Of a stretch of DNA of 64,000 nucleotides, positions 44,475 through 57,330 are shown in pieces. The translations under genes were made by a program, and so were the position numbers. Source of the DNA: Dipteris shenzhenensis (taxonomy: Eukaryota; Polypodiophyta; Polypodiopsida; Gleicheniales). Location: NCBI GenBank assembly GCA_047967505.1, contig CM106539.1, one strand, 5' to 3'. The notes beneath the pieces are model-generated. The model searched no databases, had not been told where the DNA came from, and saw only the letters and a program-made list of their open reading frames with translations. Position 1 is the stretch's first letter, and every line of letters starts with the position of its first letter.

Positions 44475-45951
44475 CTAATCCTCGCTGCCTTCCACGCTCC
44501 CTTCTGCACTCCCTTCTGCGCTCCCTTCTGCGCCTCCTTCCTCGTCTTCCTCGTCGTCTTGTGCATGGGCCTGTAAACAAGGGACAACATATATCAATGT
44601 ATGAAGAATCAAATCTTTACTTATAATTTTGGCATTATTTAATTACTTTCAAATACCTGGGGGGCCGCTCCAGTAGCTCGGGAATACTGCTCCTCAGTAA
44701 TCAACCCGTCATCATAGAAGTGCCTCCATGTATCTCCTCTGCGATGGTGGCGGTGGTAGGCTGTCTCCACTGGAGTAGGGTATCTGCCCACGATCTCAAG
44801 CTGCATGACCGCGACACACTTTGTGGAGGGATTAGTACAAAGAAACAACCAACCTCCTAATAAACTACATAAGCAATATAATTTGAGATCGATACTTACA
44901 AATTGGGCCTCCCATGATTCAACACCCCCTGCTCCAAAATGCGTGCTTCCATATTCCTCCATCTGGATCCTCCATGCCTCCACGTGCTGACGTGCTGCAG
45001 ACTGGGGTCCTCCCTCGCTGACCTCATTGCCTTCTTCCACTCATGCTTGTGAGCGGTGTGGGGCGGGCCCCTTGGTGGTTGACCTGCCTCAAGCCTGGCA
45101 AGCTCCGCTAGTGCCTGCCTCTTAAGCGAAGATCTTTTATTGCTAAGTATCGTAACAATCTTTGACTTTCCCCATTTATCTGTGAACTGGCGATTGGGGG
45201 GGTTAGGATACCTAGAGCGAACAGTAGCGAGGGTCTCATCAGCCAACCTCTTTGGGTGGTCTTTATAGTGGATAAAGCAATCTCTGTAATTGTTAGCAAT
45301 TACAGAGCGCATGAAGGCCATGATGTCCTTCCCCCGCGCATCCATCAAGATGCCTCCTATTTGAGTGATGTCATAATAAATCGTACCATCACCCAGAGGC
45401 ACGTCTAAATCATCTGAATCATCATCCTCCTCACCGCCACATGGCCCAAAGCACTGTGCCATGCATCCCCCACCGCTCTCCCTGCTACTATGCCTACTAC
45501 CCTGTCGTGTCGAGCTCGTACGCTGGCCACTCGTAGCTGGGGACTGCACAGGACTACGCTGACCACTCGTAGCTGGAGAACCGAGTCTTGATGGCTGGGG
45601 AGTACGCCGATGGCTCGCCGAGACAGAAGGACCTCCTGACGGCATGGGGGAAGGGGCATAAGACGGGATGGCAGAAGGGACATAAGACGGCATGGGGGAA
45701 GGGGCATAAGACGGTACGGGGAAAGGGGCATAAGAAGGGGCATAAGACGGCTGTGCTGACTCCGTTGGGGTGATCTCAGGTGGTGTGGGGTGGCTTGGAG
45801 TCTGTAGTGCTGACTCCTGGGGAGTGTTAAGAGTACCCGTCATATACCCGTATAACTCTGCAGGACTAGGAGGGTGCCCTAAAATGTTATATAAGTCCTT
45901 CCAAATAGATTCCCAGGGATCAGGTGAGCTAGAAGCGCTTCCTGGCCACAT
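44475..45951 (-). pseudogene. TnpA-like protein gene of A2 (Transposase_24 type)
   Basis: Exons on the minus strand: 45951-44900, 44800-44657 and 44570-44475. The start is MWPGSASSSPDPWESIW. Pro-rich SYAPSPMP repeats and an acidic/Cys linker follow, then the segment ITQIGGILMDARGKDIMAFM and the Transposase_24 core RYPNPPNRQFTDKWGKSK. Exon 2 gives QLEIVGRYPTPVETAYH followed by GDTWRHFYDDG, intact where A1 has a stop. The tail is acidic and ends GSED. A tandem duplication of 8 bp (gacgtgct, about 44986) shifts the frame just before the SAHFGAGG-equivalent segment. An upstream in-frame extension made of ALLDALLD repeats is only translated repeat sequence. Confidence 0.82.
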
Positions 45952-46014
45952 GTTGAACTGGAAAAAATGAAAAAAATCTATTACTGATGAGCTGAGAAGA
46001 AAGGGGAAGAAAAG

Positions 46015-46815
46015 AGAGGCTGTCAGAGCGCATCTATAGACCCGTCTGATTTGCGCGTCTATAGACGCGTCTAACAGAGCGTCTAAGAGAGCATCTAACA
46101 GAGCGTTTAACAGAGCGTCTAACAGAGCGTTTAACAGGGCGTCTAACAGAGCGTCTAACAAAGCGTCTATAGACACGTCTGTGTGTGTCTGCAACAAGCC
46201 AGACGTGCGGTTAGATGCGCCTGTAGACGCGCTTTTAGACGCACCCTGAGACGCACCTATAGACGCGCTCCGACAGACGAGATTTCTAAAAAGTCGAAAA
46301 GGACGTTGCGCCCGACACAAAAACGTGACACTCATACCTAGATCCTGCGCTTCCTGGATACGAGAAAGTACAAAACTGGAGAGAGCAAACTTCCAAACAA
46401 GATCAACTGCAAAAAGACTTACTTGGATAAAGGTATGGAAGGTTCTTCTTTCTTTTCCAAACTTGCTTCTTCTCCTTGTTCGTCCTCCTCTTCTTTAAGC
46501 TTAGAAGTAAGTGTAGGTACGGTCTCTTTCTCTTGAGTGAAAGCTTGGAAGTAAGTATGGGAGGCTCTCTCTTAAGCTTCGAATCTATGGATCTGCTAAT
46601 AAAGAAGGAAGGAAGCCACGCGCGAAGTTTAAGTAATGTAAAGAAAAGCAAAGCGAGCGGTGCGCCGAAAAGCAGGTTTAAAAGCCGCGTCTATAGTCGG
46701 GTCTATTAGCGCGTCTATAGGCGCGTCTAAATACACAGAGTAGACGCGCGTTTAGACGCGCCGTTAGACGCGGTGTTAGACGCAACTATAGACGCGGCGA
46801 TAGATGCAACACAAA
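46015..46815. promoter_or_regulatory. A2 central region with internal subterminal motifs
   Basis: TAGACGC-type motifs at 46017-46290 and 46680-46810 flank the presumed bidirectional promoter. A minus-strand donor (CAAGTAAGT) lies near 46422 with its acceptor near 45957. Same layout as 9440-10200 in A1. Confidence 0.55.
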
Positions 46816-46869
46816 GTTTAAATTAAACATTTGAAGAAGAGCAAATTTGGTGGGTTGTTTGTTTGTAGG

Positions 46870-49832
46870 ATGTCTCCATCGTTAACAAGTAGCTCCAGTG
46901 AGGATGAATCCCTCCGTATCCACCATCGCGAAATGTGGTTGGAGCAAAAAATCAAATGTTTGTGTGATCGATGTCGAGGAAACATGTATCATGCATGCAG
47001 GATTACACTCAATCATATCTCAAAGTATGGAGAATGGGATGTGACCGTAAACAGGGTAAGGGTTTGTAAGTTAAGGTTGATTGAGATACCTATGGGTGTT
47101 CATATGTTTGAGTTATGATCCCGTTTTAATTTGATATAGGATGCAGTGCCACACCCGCACATGTTACCCTATTCCCGTCGTGAGGAGGCGAAGCGTCGGC
47201 GATATGAGGTGGGATCTTCAGGAGGGACCGTTACGGATGCATGGAGTGATGGTGATAGTAGCCCTTCGCCATTACCTCATGAAGCCGTGGAGGAGGAGGT
47301 GTTTGATGATATGGTGCGGGATTTATATGTCCATCAAGGGAGGGATAATAGCATGGAGCAGGATGATCTTTTTACCGCAGCATCGACTCCAGTGTTTGAG
47401 GGGTGCACATTCTCTGTTCTACGTGCCTCCCTTGAGTTACTAAACTTGCAAGCCATCTATGGATGGAGCAATGCAAGTTTGAATGCATTACTCAAGTAAG
47501 CTTTAAAGTCGATTTTGCAAACATGGTGAATTATGCTAGTGGGTCAATTACTCGAATGCTTTTCCTCATTTATGGTCTTCACGTGCAGGCTATTGTGTAA
47601 AATGCTTCCAAGGGAGAATAAATTACCGACCTCAAGAAATATGGCAAGGCAACATGTGACCTCTCTTGGAGGATTAGATTACAACCGCATCCATGCATGT
47701 GTCAACGATTGCGTTTTGTTTCGTGGACTACATAAGGATGCAAGAGAGTGTCCTACTTGTGGAGAGGCAAGATATAGAGCAGATCTCAAAACCTTGGACG
47801 TGTCGCATAAGGTATTGCGACATTTTCCCATAATCCCTCGCATCCAACATATGTTCAAGTGCATATCTATTGCAGAGCTCATGTCATGGCATTCCTCCCA
47901 TCGATCAACCGATGGCAAGTGGAGAACTCCCGCGGACTCTCCTGCGTGGAAGCATATTGAAGACACATGGCCAAGCTTCAAGGAAGAACCTAGGAGCTTG
48001 AGACTTGGATTGGGTATGGACGGTGTGAACCCATTTGGTCTCAAAAGCACGTCTTACAGTGTATGGCCAGTGGTATTGGTGAATTACAATCTTCCACCCT
48101 CTATGGCTATTAAGAAAGGACATGTCATGCTGTCCCTTCTAATTCCAGGGAAACATAAAGTCAAAAACCCTGATGTTTATTTGGAGCCTTTGATTGATGA
48201 GCTAGAGATACTTTGGAGAGGTATCGAGGTGCATGATGTGAGCAGGCCTCCCTCATCACGAGACTTCAATTGCAAAGTAGTCTTGATGTGAGCTCAAAGG
48301 AAATAGATCCCACGACGCTTGAGAATGCTCGAGTTATGTCAGTGGAGGCGGTTTGTTTAGTGGAGGAGACATTTCCACGTTCTATTCTCACAAGCCAACT
48401 ACATCTCATAGTACATTTGGTGGATGAGATTGCTATATGCGGTACTATACATGCACGATGGTTGTTCTTCCTCGAGCGCTTCATGAAGACCTTGAAGGGC
48501 TTCGTGAGACAAAATGCAAGACCCGAAGGTAGCATGGCCGAGGGTTGGTTGGTACAAGAGTCACTTGTATATATTTCTGAGTTTCTTGTTGATGTGGATA
48601 GCTCTCTCCCACGACTATGGAGAGATGATGAAGACCTAAGGATGACCTCTATTGTGCCTCAAGGAAAAGGACGCAACAAAGTAATAGACACGGAGTTGCA
48701 TAATAGTATCAACCTCTTTTGCGTGCTTCATAGTGATGTGATGAAAAGATGGGTGACAAGATACGAGGATGCAAAGGCAAGAAGACAAGAAGAAAGGGCC
48801 CTCTTTCGTACACACCACGGATCTCGTGTGCCATACCCTCAGCATCTAAGAGCACTTCCAAAGGATATTCATGTGGATTGGCTACTTGATGAAATGGAGA
48901 AAGCAGAAAAAGACGAGGGGATGCATATCACAATGGAAGAATAGGAGTATGCTAGGGGATGCATGAGCAAGGTCGGTATATAGAATGTTATGCATAAGTT
49001 AGGAGCTTTTTAAAATTTAGATTGCTTATTTAATTGATTTTTTCTTGGTGTAGTGCACTATGTTCAATGCTATATGCTGTGAGGGCAAGCATTTTCGAAC
49101 ACAACGGATTGATGATAAGAGAAACACACAAGATTGCGGCATCATTGCTAGCTTTGAGGGAGCCAATGGAGCCATGGATGATTATTGTGGCATAATCCAA
49201 GATATCATTATGCTTGACTTTCGACGCTTCTTTGTGTATGTTTTGGATGTAAAGTGGTTTAAGGACGTGGTGGAAAGAGGCCCTAATGCAACAATCAAAC
49301 GCCATGCAAGAGGCTTTGTAACTATTGACTCCACAAAGTTTTGGCAAAGTAGGAAGGACACACTAGTACTACCGCAACAATGTGAACAGGTACTGCGCAC
49401 ACACATAAAAATACTCGCTTTTAAATATTTGATGCAAGAAAAGTAACATGATTGTATTTGTGTTTGAATTAGGTTTTCTATCAACCAATGGTGGATAATA
49501 ATAGATGGTGGCATGTCATACCTATTATGCCACGTTCCAACGTGATGTATAGTACATTTACTAATATGGAGCGTATGGAGGATGATCATGGCCATGGACG
49601 TGATGATGACCATGATACAAGAGAGGAGGATGATCATGAGATAGGAGATATAGATATTGAGGCCATTACCCGTGAGGACGAGCCTACCATTGGAGATGCT
49701 GATTTCGATGAGCACATGAGTGGCACAAGTAGTAGTGGGTTGAATGTATTTGTAGATCTAATCACTTGTTTGGATTTTGAAGTAGATAGTTTGGCAAGGG
49801 TTGATCCCATTGAGGATGAGATTGAACCGTAG
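46870..49832 (+). pseudogene. tnp2 (TnpD-like) gene of A2, internally deleted
   Basis: Exons: 46870-47055 (Transpos_assoc-like Cys motif CLCDRCRGNMY), 47140-47495, 47589 to the junction at 48286-48290 (tnp2 core with LGLGMDGVNPFGLKS), then DUF4218 (HLIVHLVDEIAICG, VQESLVYISEF), 49054-49389 (DUF4216: YCGIIQDIIMLDF, VLDVKWF) and 49473-49832 (acidic tail). The deletion removes the second conserved block (DFPGYG), the Cys/His block and DPMH. It joins the two sides through ATGTG and puts a TGA in frame at once. A further TGG-to-TAG change lies at about 48942. The product cannot be a full transposase. Confidence 0.88.
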
Positions 49833-49999
49833 CCCCACAATTGATATTGGCAAAACTATTTTACATATTGTCTCATTCTCCTCATCTCACTTAATTCTTG
49901 TATACGTGGGCTTGCAAAAAATTATGTGCTTTGGTAATCATGGGAAATGTTTGGAAAGCAATGATGTATATCAAAATCTCACTTTCTGTATTCTCTGGA

Positions 50000-50275
50000 G
50001 CGCGTCTATTTATGCGTCTAAATGCGCGTCTGATTCTCAGTGTAAACGTGCAAATAAATGCGCAAATACACGCGCAAATAAACGGGATGTTAGACGGGCC
50101 CGTATTTTCTCAGGTCAGACGCGCAAATAGACGCGGTGATTCACACGCAAATAGATGAGCTTTTAGACGCGCATGTAGACCCGCCCGTAATTTCTCTACT
50201 AAAGCAACGCCTATAGACGCGCCGTCTATTTTGCGCGTCTACCAAGCGCGTCTATAGTTGCTTTGTGTTGTTGTG
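50000..50275 (+). repeat. A2 right subterminal repeats and terminus
   Basis: GCGTCTA and TAGACGC motifs from about 50000 to 50255, then the TIR. Confidence 0.82.
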
Positions 50276-50517
50276 GGAGCGAAAGTCATAGAGTGAGTTG
50301 GCCATAACTTTTGCATATTGCAACAAAGTACCATTATGTTGGGTCTTTAAATTCTTGTAAAAGACCTTTTCTCCCTCTTTTCTGCAAGTCTATGCAGGTT
50401 GATTTAGCAAAAAGCATCATATATAGGAGTCAATGTGTTTTGAGGGAGATAGCAAGTTGATTTGGCTCGTTACCGTCTCGTCTCTTTCAAAATTAGCTTG
50501 TTTTCCTAGAGGTTGCT
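50276..50517 (+). repeat. Dispersed repeat, continuation right of A2
   Basis: Matches 3530-3770 and 63078-63320 ('gcgaaagtcatagagtgag...'), ending at 'cctagaggttgc', the same point where the copia array at 52566 begins. Confidence 0.85.
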
Positions 50518-50636
50518 GTAAGAAAATAATACAACGTCTGTGCTCAACAGCTAACAGGATCTCGTACGCAAGAGAGAATGCAGATAGTATGGAGAATCAA
50601 AAAATTTGATTATTGTAGAACTGATACAATAGATGG
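50518..50636 (-). repeat. Fragment of copia LTR
   Basis: 119 bp matching the first part of the LTR at 52566, joined to the same flank (agaggttgc). It breaks off at 'agatgg'. The shared insertion point shows that it was copied with the flank by segmental duplication, not inserted separately. Confidence 0.8.
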
Positions 50637-52300
50637 CACTGTGCAGAACTGAAGATGAAGCGTGAGAAAGGCAAGCCAATGCTTTATAGTAATCAAACGT
50701 TAAACATCGCGGGTTGCCAGCCTGGACATTTGACTTCACAAATCCATGCATGCATCGTTGTGACTCGGTCCCGTCTCTCTCAAAACATATTAAAATCGAG
50801 CCCCCTTTGCCAGGTTCTTGGTGCTCCAAGTCCACTGTCAAAGGGCGGCCTCTTGAGGTATTTCTGTGCAGCTCACTGTTGTAACATTTCAAGCACTTCC
50901 CTTGAGCATTTTGCCTAGTGGCACGAGAACCCAAACGAGCATTCCAGCTTAATAAAACCCATCAATTGCTGGAGCCACATGTTTTTGTCATTGATCACTA
51001 CAAGCATGCATCGATTTCCTCTTATGGAGCAAAGGAGGGACACCGTACCATAATTGCACTTTAAGAAGAGGACCTCTTCCACTTCGATAGGAATATGAGT
51101 CTAGAAAAAGGAGGTTGAGGAGCTTCATAAAATCTTGGAGAGCAAGGCATTCCTTGCGTTCCATGAGAAATAGAGGCTCCTACTTCTACAAGAAGGTTTT
51201 GAGCTACACCAAGCAAAGAGAAAGATCCAAGCTTATGGCCTCTTTCCAAGCTACCTTTTCCTATTTTAACTATATGTTGGAAATTATGCCAAAGACTACG
51301 CCAAGACCAATAACTAGCCTTAGTAATTACACTCATTTAAGTCACACATAAGTTGAACTCCTTCGTAGCACACTGTCAGTGTTGTCACATAAGCTAGGCT
51401 AGCATCCATGGATATGATTCCTAGAGGATATACCGTTCACATGCTTAAACAAGCATATTTTTTAATGCCATTGTTTTTTTATATCTTCTGGTTGAGTGAG
51501 GGTGTTTTCAAAAAAAACATTGAGATTTACACCACCTTTCGCATGTGAAGAGATCCAATTGTTCAATGTTATCAAGCCATTCTCCAAGTTCATTTAGTTG
51601 GACTAAATCTAGCTAATTGGCGCCCCTGCACCATGATCAAAATCTTTGCGGTGTGCACAGTCAAGGATAATCTTACAATGTAGCCGATGATGAGCTATGT
51701 AAGATGAGACATCATGAGTGAGATACTACTTATAGACTCCACACCTACCTTGGCAACAAGACATGGTATCATTCAAAGAGAATGAAGCAATAGCTAGTTA
51801 TCATGCACCATCAATCCTAGTGAGATCATAGCCAACTAAACTTAGGCATAGCGAAAGGAAACCATCCATAAATAATGCAAAATAAGGACTCCTCTCTTCT
51901 CTTCGGTGCTCTATGCATGGAGTCCATGAATATAGCCACGTGTTTGGGACTTCTACCTCTTTATAAACCTAGCCCATTAATATTTTACCCATCCGACTTC
52001 TCTCGCTCCCCCTTCAATTGCACACTATGTACAATTGATAGTTATTAAGCATCATTAATAAGATAGGAATAGACACAACCATAGGGGTGACTAAAACTAG
52101 CTTTCTAGTGGTTATTTCAATCACCATGTCGGTTTCAACAATTATGCAATGGCACAATGGATTTTCAAAACATGGGAGAATCCACATGCAAGGAAACTCA
52201 CGGATCGACTTAGTTGATTATGTGATCACAAGCTCACTTGCAAAGTACATCATTGAATACATCAAGATTGAGGAGGAATCTCTTAAGTCAGACCGTAGAC
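50637..52300 (+). repeat. Duplicated segment, copy Y
   Basis: 50637-50814 is unique here. 50815-52300 matches copy X (41840-43330). No gene supported. Confidence 0.75.
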
Positions 52301-52560
52301 CATAGCAAAAGAGGAGCGAAAAGAGGAGCGAAAGTCATAGAGTGAGCTGGCCATAACTTTTGCATATTGCAACAAAGTACCATTATGTTGGGTCTTTAAA
52401 TTCTTGTAAAAGACCTTTTCTCCCCCTTTTCTGCAAGTCTATGCGGGTTGATTTAGCAAAAAGCATCATATATAGGAGTGGATGTGTTTTGAGGGAGATA
52501 GCAAGTTGATTTGGCTCGTTACCGTCTCGTCTCTTTCAAAATTAGCTTGTTTTCCTAGAG
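52301..52560 (+). repeat. Dispersed repeat piece left of the copia array
   Basis: Matches 50276-50517. It starts with a doubled 'agaggagcgaaa', probably the junction of the tandem duplication. Confidence 0.75.
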
Positions 52561-52565
52561 GTTGC

Positions 52566-53248
52566 TGTAAGAAAATAATACAATGTCTGTGCTCAACAGA
52601 TAACAGGATCTCGTACGCAAGAGAGAAAAGCAGATAGTATGGAGAATCAAAAAATTTGATTACTGTAGAACTGATACAATAGATGGTGCTGCCTCCTGGA
52701 AACAGTAGAGGACGGAGGCTGGAGGCTAAGGAATCAGGGTTGCTGTAGCCAGTGATGAAATGGGCTTCACGGGCTTGCTCTTATATAGCCACCACTCATA
52801 GTCGGTTAGACCCAATTGGGTGACTGACCGAGTCCGCCCAAAACGGCCGACTGGGAGTCGGTCCCGAAATAGGCCATCGACCACAGGATAGAACCGGTGC
52901 GCAAAATAGAGCAAATGACCTACGGACTCCGTTCAGCCCAGAGCCATCCGGGATCATCTGGGGCTCCAAAAAGGCCCCGGAACCCAAGAGAGGGCTACCC
53001 CAAGAAATGCTCCATCCACGCTCAGTGCGATCAGTCATGGGATGCCTTCCTGCACTTGCATGTAGCCTAGTTGGTAGTGTGCCAACTTCGTCCAACCATC
53101 AGGCCACACATGGCCCCCATTTGTGTCCAAACTAGGACCTATCGGATAAGCGAGCTACTCAAATGCCTTCTCCTCATATGGGGGGCTTACAAGTAGAGTT
53201 AGCTAGTTCCCGCATGGTTAGACGAGAGTGGAGCATTGATATCTAACA
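52566..53248 (-). repeat. Copia LTR (3' LTR of complete unit)
   Basis: 683 bp. On the minus strand it starts TGTTAGATATC and ends TTTTCTTACA. It contains 'cttatatagcc' (a TATA-like motif in reverse complement). Confidence 0.9.
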
Positions 53249-53262
53249 CCCCCCCTCAATGT
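53249..53262 (-). other. Polypurine tract of the copia unit
   Basis: On the minus strand 'ACATTGAGGGGGGG' abuts the 3' LTR. Confidence 0.85.
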
Positions 53263-53269
53263 CCACCTG

Positions 53270-56200
53270 CAAGTGAACTTACTTTTTCGGTCCAATGCCA
53301 AGTCGATGAAGATGCCTCTCCAGCAAGTCTCTTCCAAGAGCCTTCGTGAAGATGTCCGCAGCATTCTCTGTAGTCGGACAGTACACCAAGTCGACCTCTC
53401 CATCCATGATGAGCTCGCGTACAAAGTGATATTGAATCTCAATGTGTTTTGTGCGAGCATGGAACACAGGGTTCTTTGCAATCGCCATGCAACTCTGATT
53501 GTCACATGATAATTGCATAGGCTTGTTCTACACTGCACCCATATCCCCTAAAATCCTCCTCAACCACACTGCCTCGCAAGAAGCAAAGCATGCTGATTTG
53601 TACTCAGCCTCGGTAGAAGAAAGAGCAACTGTGGGTTGCTTCTTGTTGACCCATGACACAGCTCTAGATCCAAGTGAGAAACAGTAACCTGTCACTGATC
53701 TCCTGCTATCCACATCTCCTGCCCACCAATGTCACAGAATCCGGTCAAGATGTTGCCCTTGGTATAGGTGATGCCATAATCAAGTGTGCCTTTGATGTAT
53801 TTCAGCACTCGCATCCCTGTCCTCCAATGGTTCTCCCGGGGCTTATTGAAAAACCTGCTTAGTACACCAGTCACAAAGCTGATGTCCGGCCGCGTGTTGC
53901 ACAAGTAAATCAAGCTGCCGACAAGTCTTCCGTACTTCGCTTCATCCACCAGTGGTGATAAATCCTCGTTTGAGAGCTTCATGTCAACCTCCATAGGGGT
54001 ACCAACTGTCTTGTACTCAGCCATGCCAAATGCCTTCAGTATCTCTCCAGCATACTTCAGCTGTGAAATGAAGATCTTTTTCGGCTCTTGCCAAACTTCA
54101 ATCCCTAAACAGAAATGCATCAGTACGAGGTCTGTCATTTCCAACTCTCTTCCTAGCAAATGCTTTGTGTGCGAGATCTTCTCTTCATGGTTCCCTGTTA
54201 TGACAAGGTCGTCCACATAAAGGACCACGATCATACACGTGTCTCCTTCTCTGGAGATATACAAATTTGCATCAGATGGGCTCCTCCTGAACCCGTTTTG
54301 CAGAAAGTAGGCATCAATTCGTTGGTACCATGCTCGTGGGGCCTGTTTCAGCCCGTAAAGTGCCTTCTTCAGTTTACAGACTTTACCTTCTGAACCGGGG
54401 ATCACAAAACCTGGTGGTTGTTCCATGTATACCTCCTCCTTGAGATCTCCATTCAGAAAGGCGGATTTTACATCCAACTTCCTTGGGCAACTAAAGCCAA
54501 AACACTGCGAATTGTGGTTAGTCGAGCTGTGGGAGCAAAAGTATCCTGATAATCAAAACCATGTACCTGTGCGAATCCTTTTGCCATGAGCCGAGCCTTG
54601 TAGTTATCCAACGTGCCGTCAGACTTGTACTTGGTCATGTACACCCACTTGGTGCAGATTACCTTGCGTTTTGGTGGTCATCCACAAGGTCCCAAGTGTT
54701 GTTCTTCATTATGGAGCCATACTCCGACTGCATAGCCTCCATCCACCTATCATCACCCTGTGCCTCTTCAAGACACTTGGGTTCATCAGCACGGATCACC
54801 TCTGTCATCAAAGCATAGTTGACCAAGTGTTCTTGCGCCCTTCTTTGCTCCTCTAATCTCTTAGACCGGCGGTGTTCAGATGGTTCCTCCTCAATGGCTG
54901 GAGGTTCTCTGCCATCCAAAAGCTGCTTTATCCACTTCGGGAATGGTTGTTACCATTGTGGTTCTACAGGCTCTTCTTCCTCTTCTTTATCTTGAATCCT
55001 CCCAAGCACCGTTGGGGGAGTTTGGTCTACTGTTGGTGGTTGTACTGGATGGATATCCTAGTTCTGGTTGTCTAGGAAGGAAGCATCCTCCTCCAATTGA
55101 TGCGGCTATTTTGAGAAGACCACATCGTGACTTACTATTACCTTCTTGGTTACAGGGTTATAGAGACGGTAACCCTTCGCCTCTTCACTGTAGCCCAAGA
55201 AAATACACTTCCGGCTCTTCGGTTCCCATTTGGCTCTGTTAGCATTAGGGACATGCACAAAATAGTCACATCCAAAAACTCTGAAATGTGTAGCTGAAGG
55301 TTTCTTACCAAAAAAGGTCTGCAGTGGAGTCATCCCGTTCACAGCCTTCGTGTAGCTACGATTCAGAATGTAAACTGCCGTATTACATGCTTCAACCCAT
55401 AAAGTCTTTGGCAAATCTTTCCCTTTCATCATACTCCTGCCCATTTCGCAGATGACGCGCATCTTGCGCTCTGCTACTCCATTTTGCTGTGATGTATGCG
55501 GCGGGGGTTTCTACCTCTTGATCCCGTGACTTTTGCAGTAACTTTCGGATTCAGTTGATGTGAACTCTCCACCTCTGTCTGCTCTCAATTTCTTCACCTT
55601 CCTTCCCGATTCTTTCTCAACCATTACATGCCATTCCTTGAACTTACTAAAAGCCTCGTCTTTAGTCTTCATGAAGTATATCCATATCCTTCTACTGTAG
55701 TTGTCGATCAGCGTCATGAAGTAGTAGGAACCACCCAAAGCTTCCGTCTCCATCTTTCCGCAGAGGTCTGTGTGAACGAGCTCTAGAGGAGCCTTTGCCC
55801 TGCTGGCCTATTTAGGAAAGGGCTGCCGATGCTCCTTGCCCATCATGCAAGCTTCACATACATCGAGCAGATCTGAAATTTCTGGTAGGTCTGTAATCAT
55901 TCCACTTTTTGCATCTCCTTCAAAGAACTAAGGTTTAGATGACCAAACCTCTCATGCCACAGCTTAATGTTCTTCACATCGGCTCGAGCACTAAAAGCTG
56001 AGAGTTCGTAGATGTTATTGTGCTGTGTACCTTTACCAACGACCTTCCCGTGAAGATCCAAAATCTGTGCACCATTCTTATCGAATTTAACTTTGAGGTC
56101 CCGATTCATGATCGCAGAAATGGATAACAAGTTCCTCTTGATATTTGGCACATAAAGAACATGGGACAACTGTTTTACAACTCCATCTGACTTGAGAGCA

Positions 56201-57260
56201 ATCGTACCTTTTCCTTTTGCTGGACATTTTGCATCATTGTCGACTGCTACCAGGATGTCATTCCCTATCGGCTGTAGAGAGGTATACCAATCCTTTTGAC
56301 TGGTCATGTGGCGCGATGCACCACTATCAATGATTCAAGGTTCATCTGTAGGTACATGAACTGCCTCCATGCAAATCTCTTCAATTGCTACGAACAGCTC
56401 TACTGGTACTGCCTGCGCGTTGTTGCTGGACTCTTTCTTTACTCCGTTCTTCTCATCTGCAATCTTCTTCCAGCACTCATTCTGCTTGTGCCCTGCCTTG
56501 TTGCAATAGAAGCACTTGATCTTCTTCTTTCTCTTTTTATCATCAGAAGAAGATGGGTTACCAAAGTCCTTACCCTTACCTTTCTTTGATCCAGTCCAGA
56601 AAGCCGAATCTTCTCTAGTCCTCGTCTTTTGACACATCTCCTCCTCCAGAAGCATCGCGCTAAAATCCTCAAAGTTGAGGGGTGGATTTCTGTTCTGTGT
56701 ATTTAGCGCCATAACAAGACCATTGTACTTTGGTGGGAGAATCTGTATGCATCTTCGTGCTAGATTCTCGCTGGTGATGGTGCTGCCAATCGCAGTCATC
56801 TGATCGCACAGATTCTTCACCCTGGTGATGAACTTCTCTGCCGCTTCAGACTCAGACAATTTTTCGTTCGCGAGTTGAGTCTCCAAATTTTGAATCCACG
56901 TCTGATTCGTGGTCTCGTACTGATTTTTCAAGACCGTCCATGCCTCCTCCGCTATGGTGACATGTTAAATTAACGCCATGACGGAATCACTTACAGTGCT
57001 GACAATAGAACACACTGCATCTGCATTTCTTCTTGTCCATGCGAGAATCTCATCCGCAGTTGGTACTATCTGTTGTCCTGCATTGGCTGGATTCGGTCTC
57101 GCAACCCCGGCCTCACGTCCACCCCAGTAGTAGTATCCCAAAGCTCGTATGCGCTTAGGATGGTGGTCTTCATTTTGAACCTCCAGAGTGGATAGTTAGA
57201 GCCATCCAACTTTCCGCTTTTGCCGAACGGTGGGATTCGCAGTCTTGCGGGCTGGGCCAT
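53270..57260 (-). pseudogene. Copia gag-pol of the downstream unit
   Basis: Pieces in order on the minus strand: gag start MAQPARLRIPPFGKSGKLDG at 57260; gag body 56931-56335 with the zinc knuckle CFYCNKAGHKQNEC; protease site IIDSGASRHMT near 56320; GAG-pre-integrase 56307-55897 (KLWHERFGHLNLSSL); integrase core 55753-55106 (DNYSRRIWIYFMK, NGVAERK, ILNRSYTKAVNG); RT 54477-53692 ([29 protein letters not shown]); RNase H 53713-53279 ([35 protein letters not shown]). Stops and frameshifts interrupt it: TGG to TGA before the protease, CAG to TAG in integrase, and a shift before RNase H. It is dead, but every domain is recognisable. Confidence 0.9.
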
Positions 57261-57310
57261 CTCTCACAATCTGCTCGCAAACAGAAACACACTACCAAAT
57301 CTTCTTGCTA

Positions 57311-57330
57311 GAGTCCAGGCTCTAATACCA
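57311..57330 (-). other. Primer-binding site of the downstream unit
   Basis: On the minus strand TGGTATTAGAGCCTGGACTC directly follows the LTR; it matches initiator tRNA-Met priming with one change in the core. Confidence 0.88.

Larger units (their letters stand above)
43853..50275 (+). mobile_element. CACTA-superfamily element A2 (6.4 kb)
   Basis: Termini CACAACAAGAC and TGTTGTTGTG, target duplication gga at 43850-43852 and 50276-50278. The uninterrupted target (agcaaaagaggag) is present at 3520-3533 and 63068-63082. It carries the same two head-to-head genes as A1 but no nested insertion. The tnp2 gene has lost about 1.1 kb at 48286-48290. It is the best reference for reconstructing A1 exons. 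Confidence 0.95.

Noticed and set aside
45952-46335. N-terminal extension of the A2 TnpA-like frame (ALLDALLD repeats)
   Set aside because: It is the translated TAGACGC-type motif array and lies upstream of a splice acceptor; A1 does not keep the frame.
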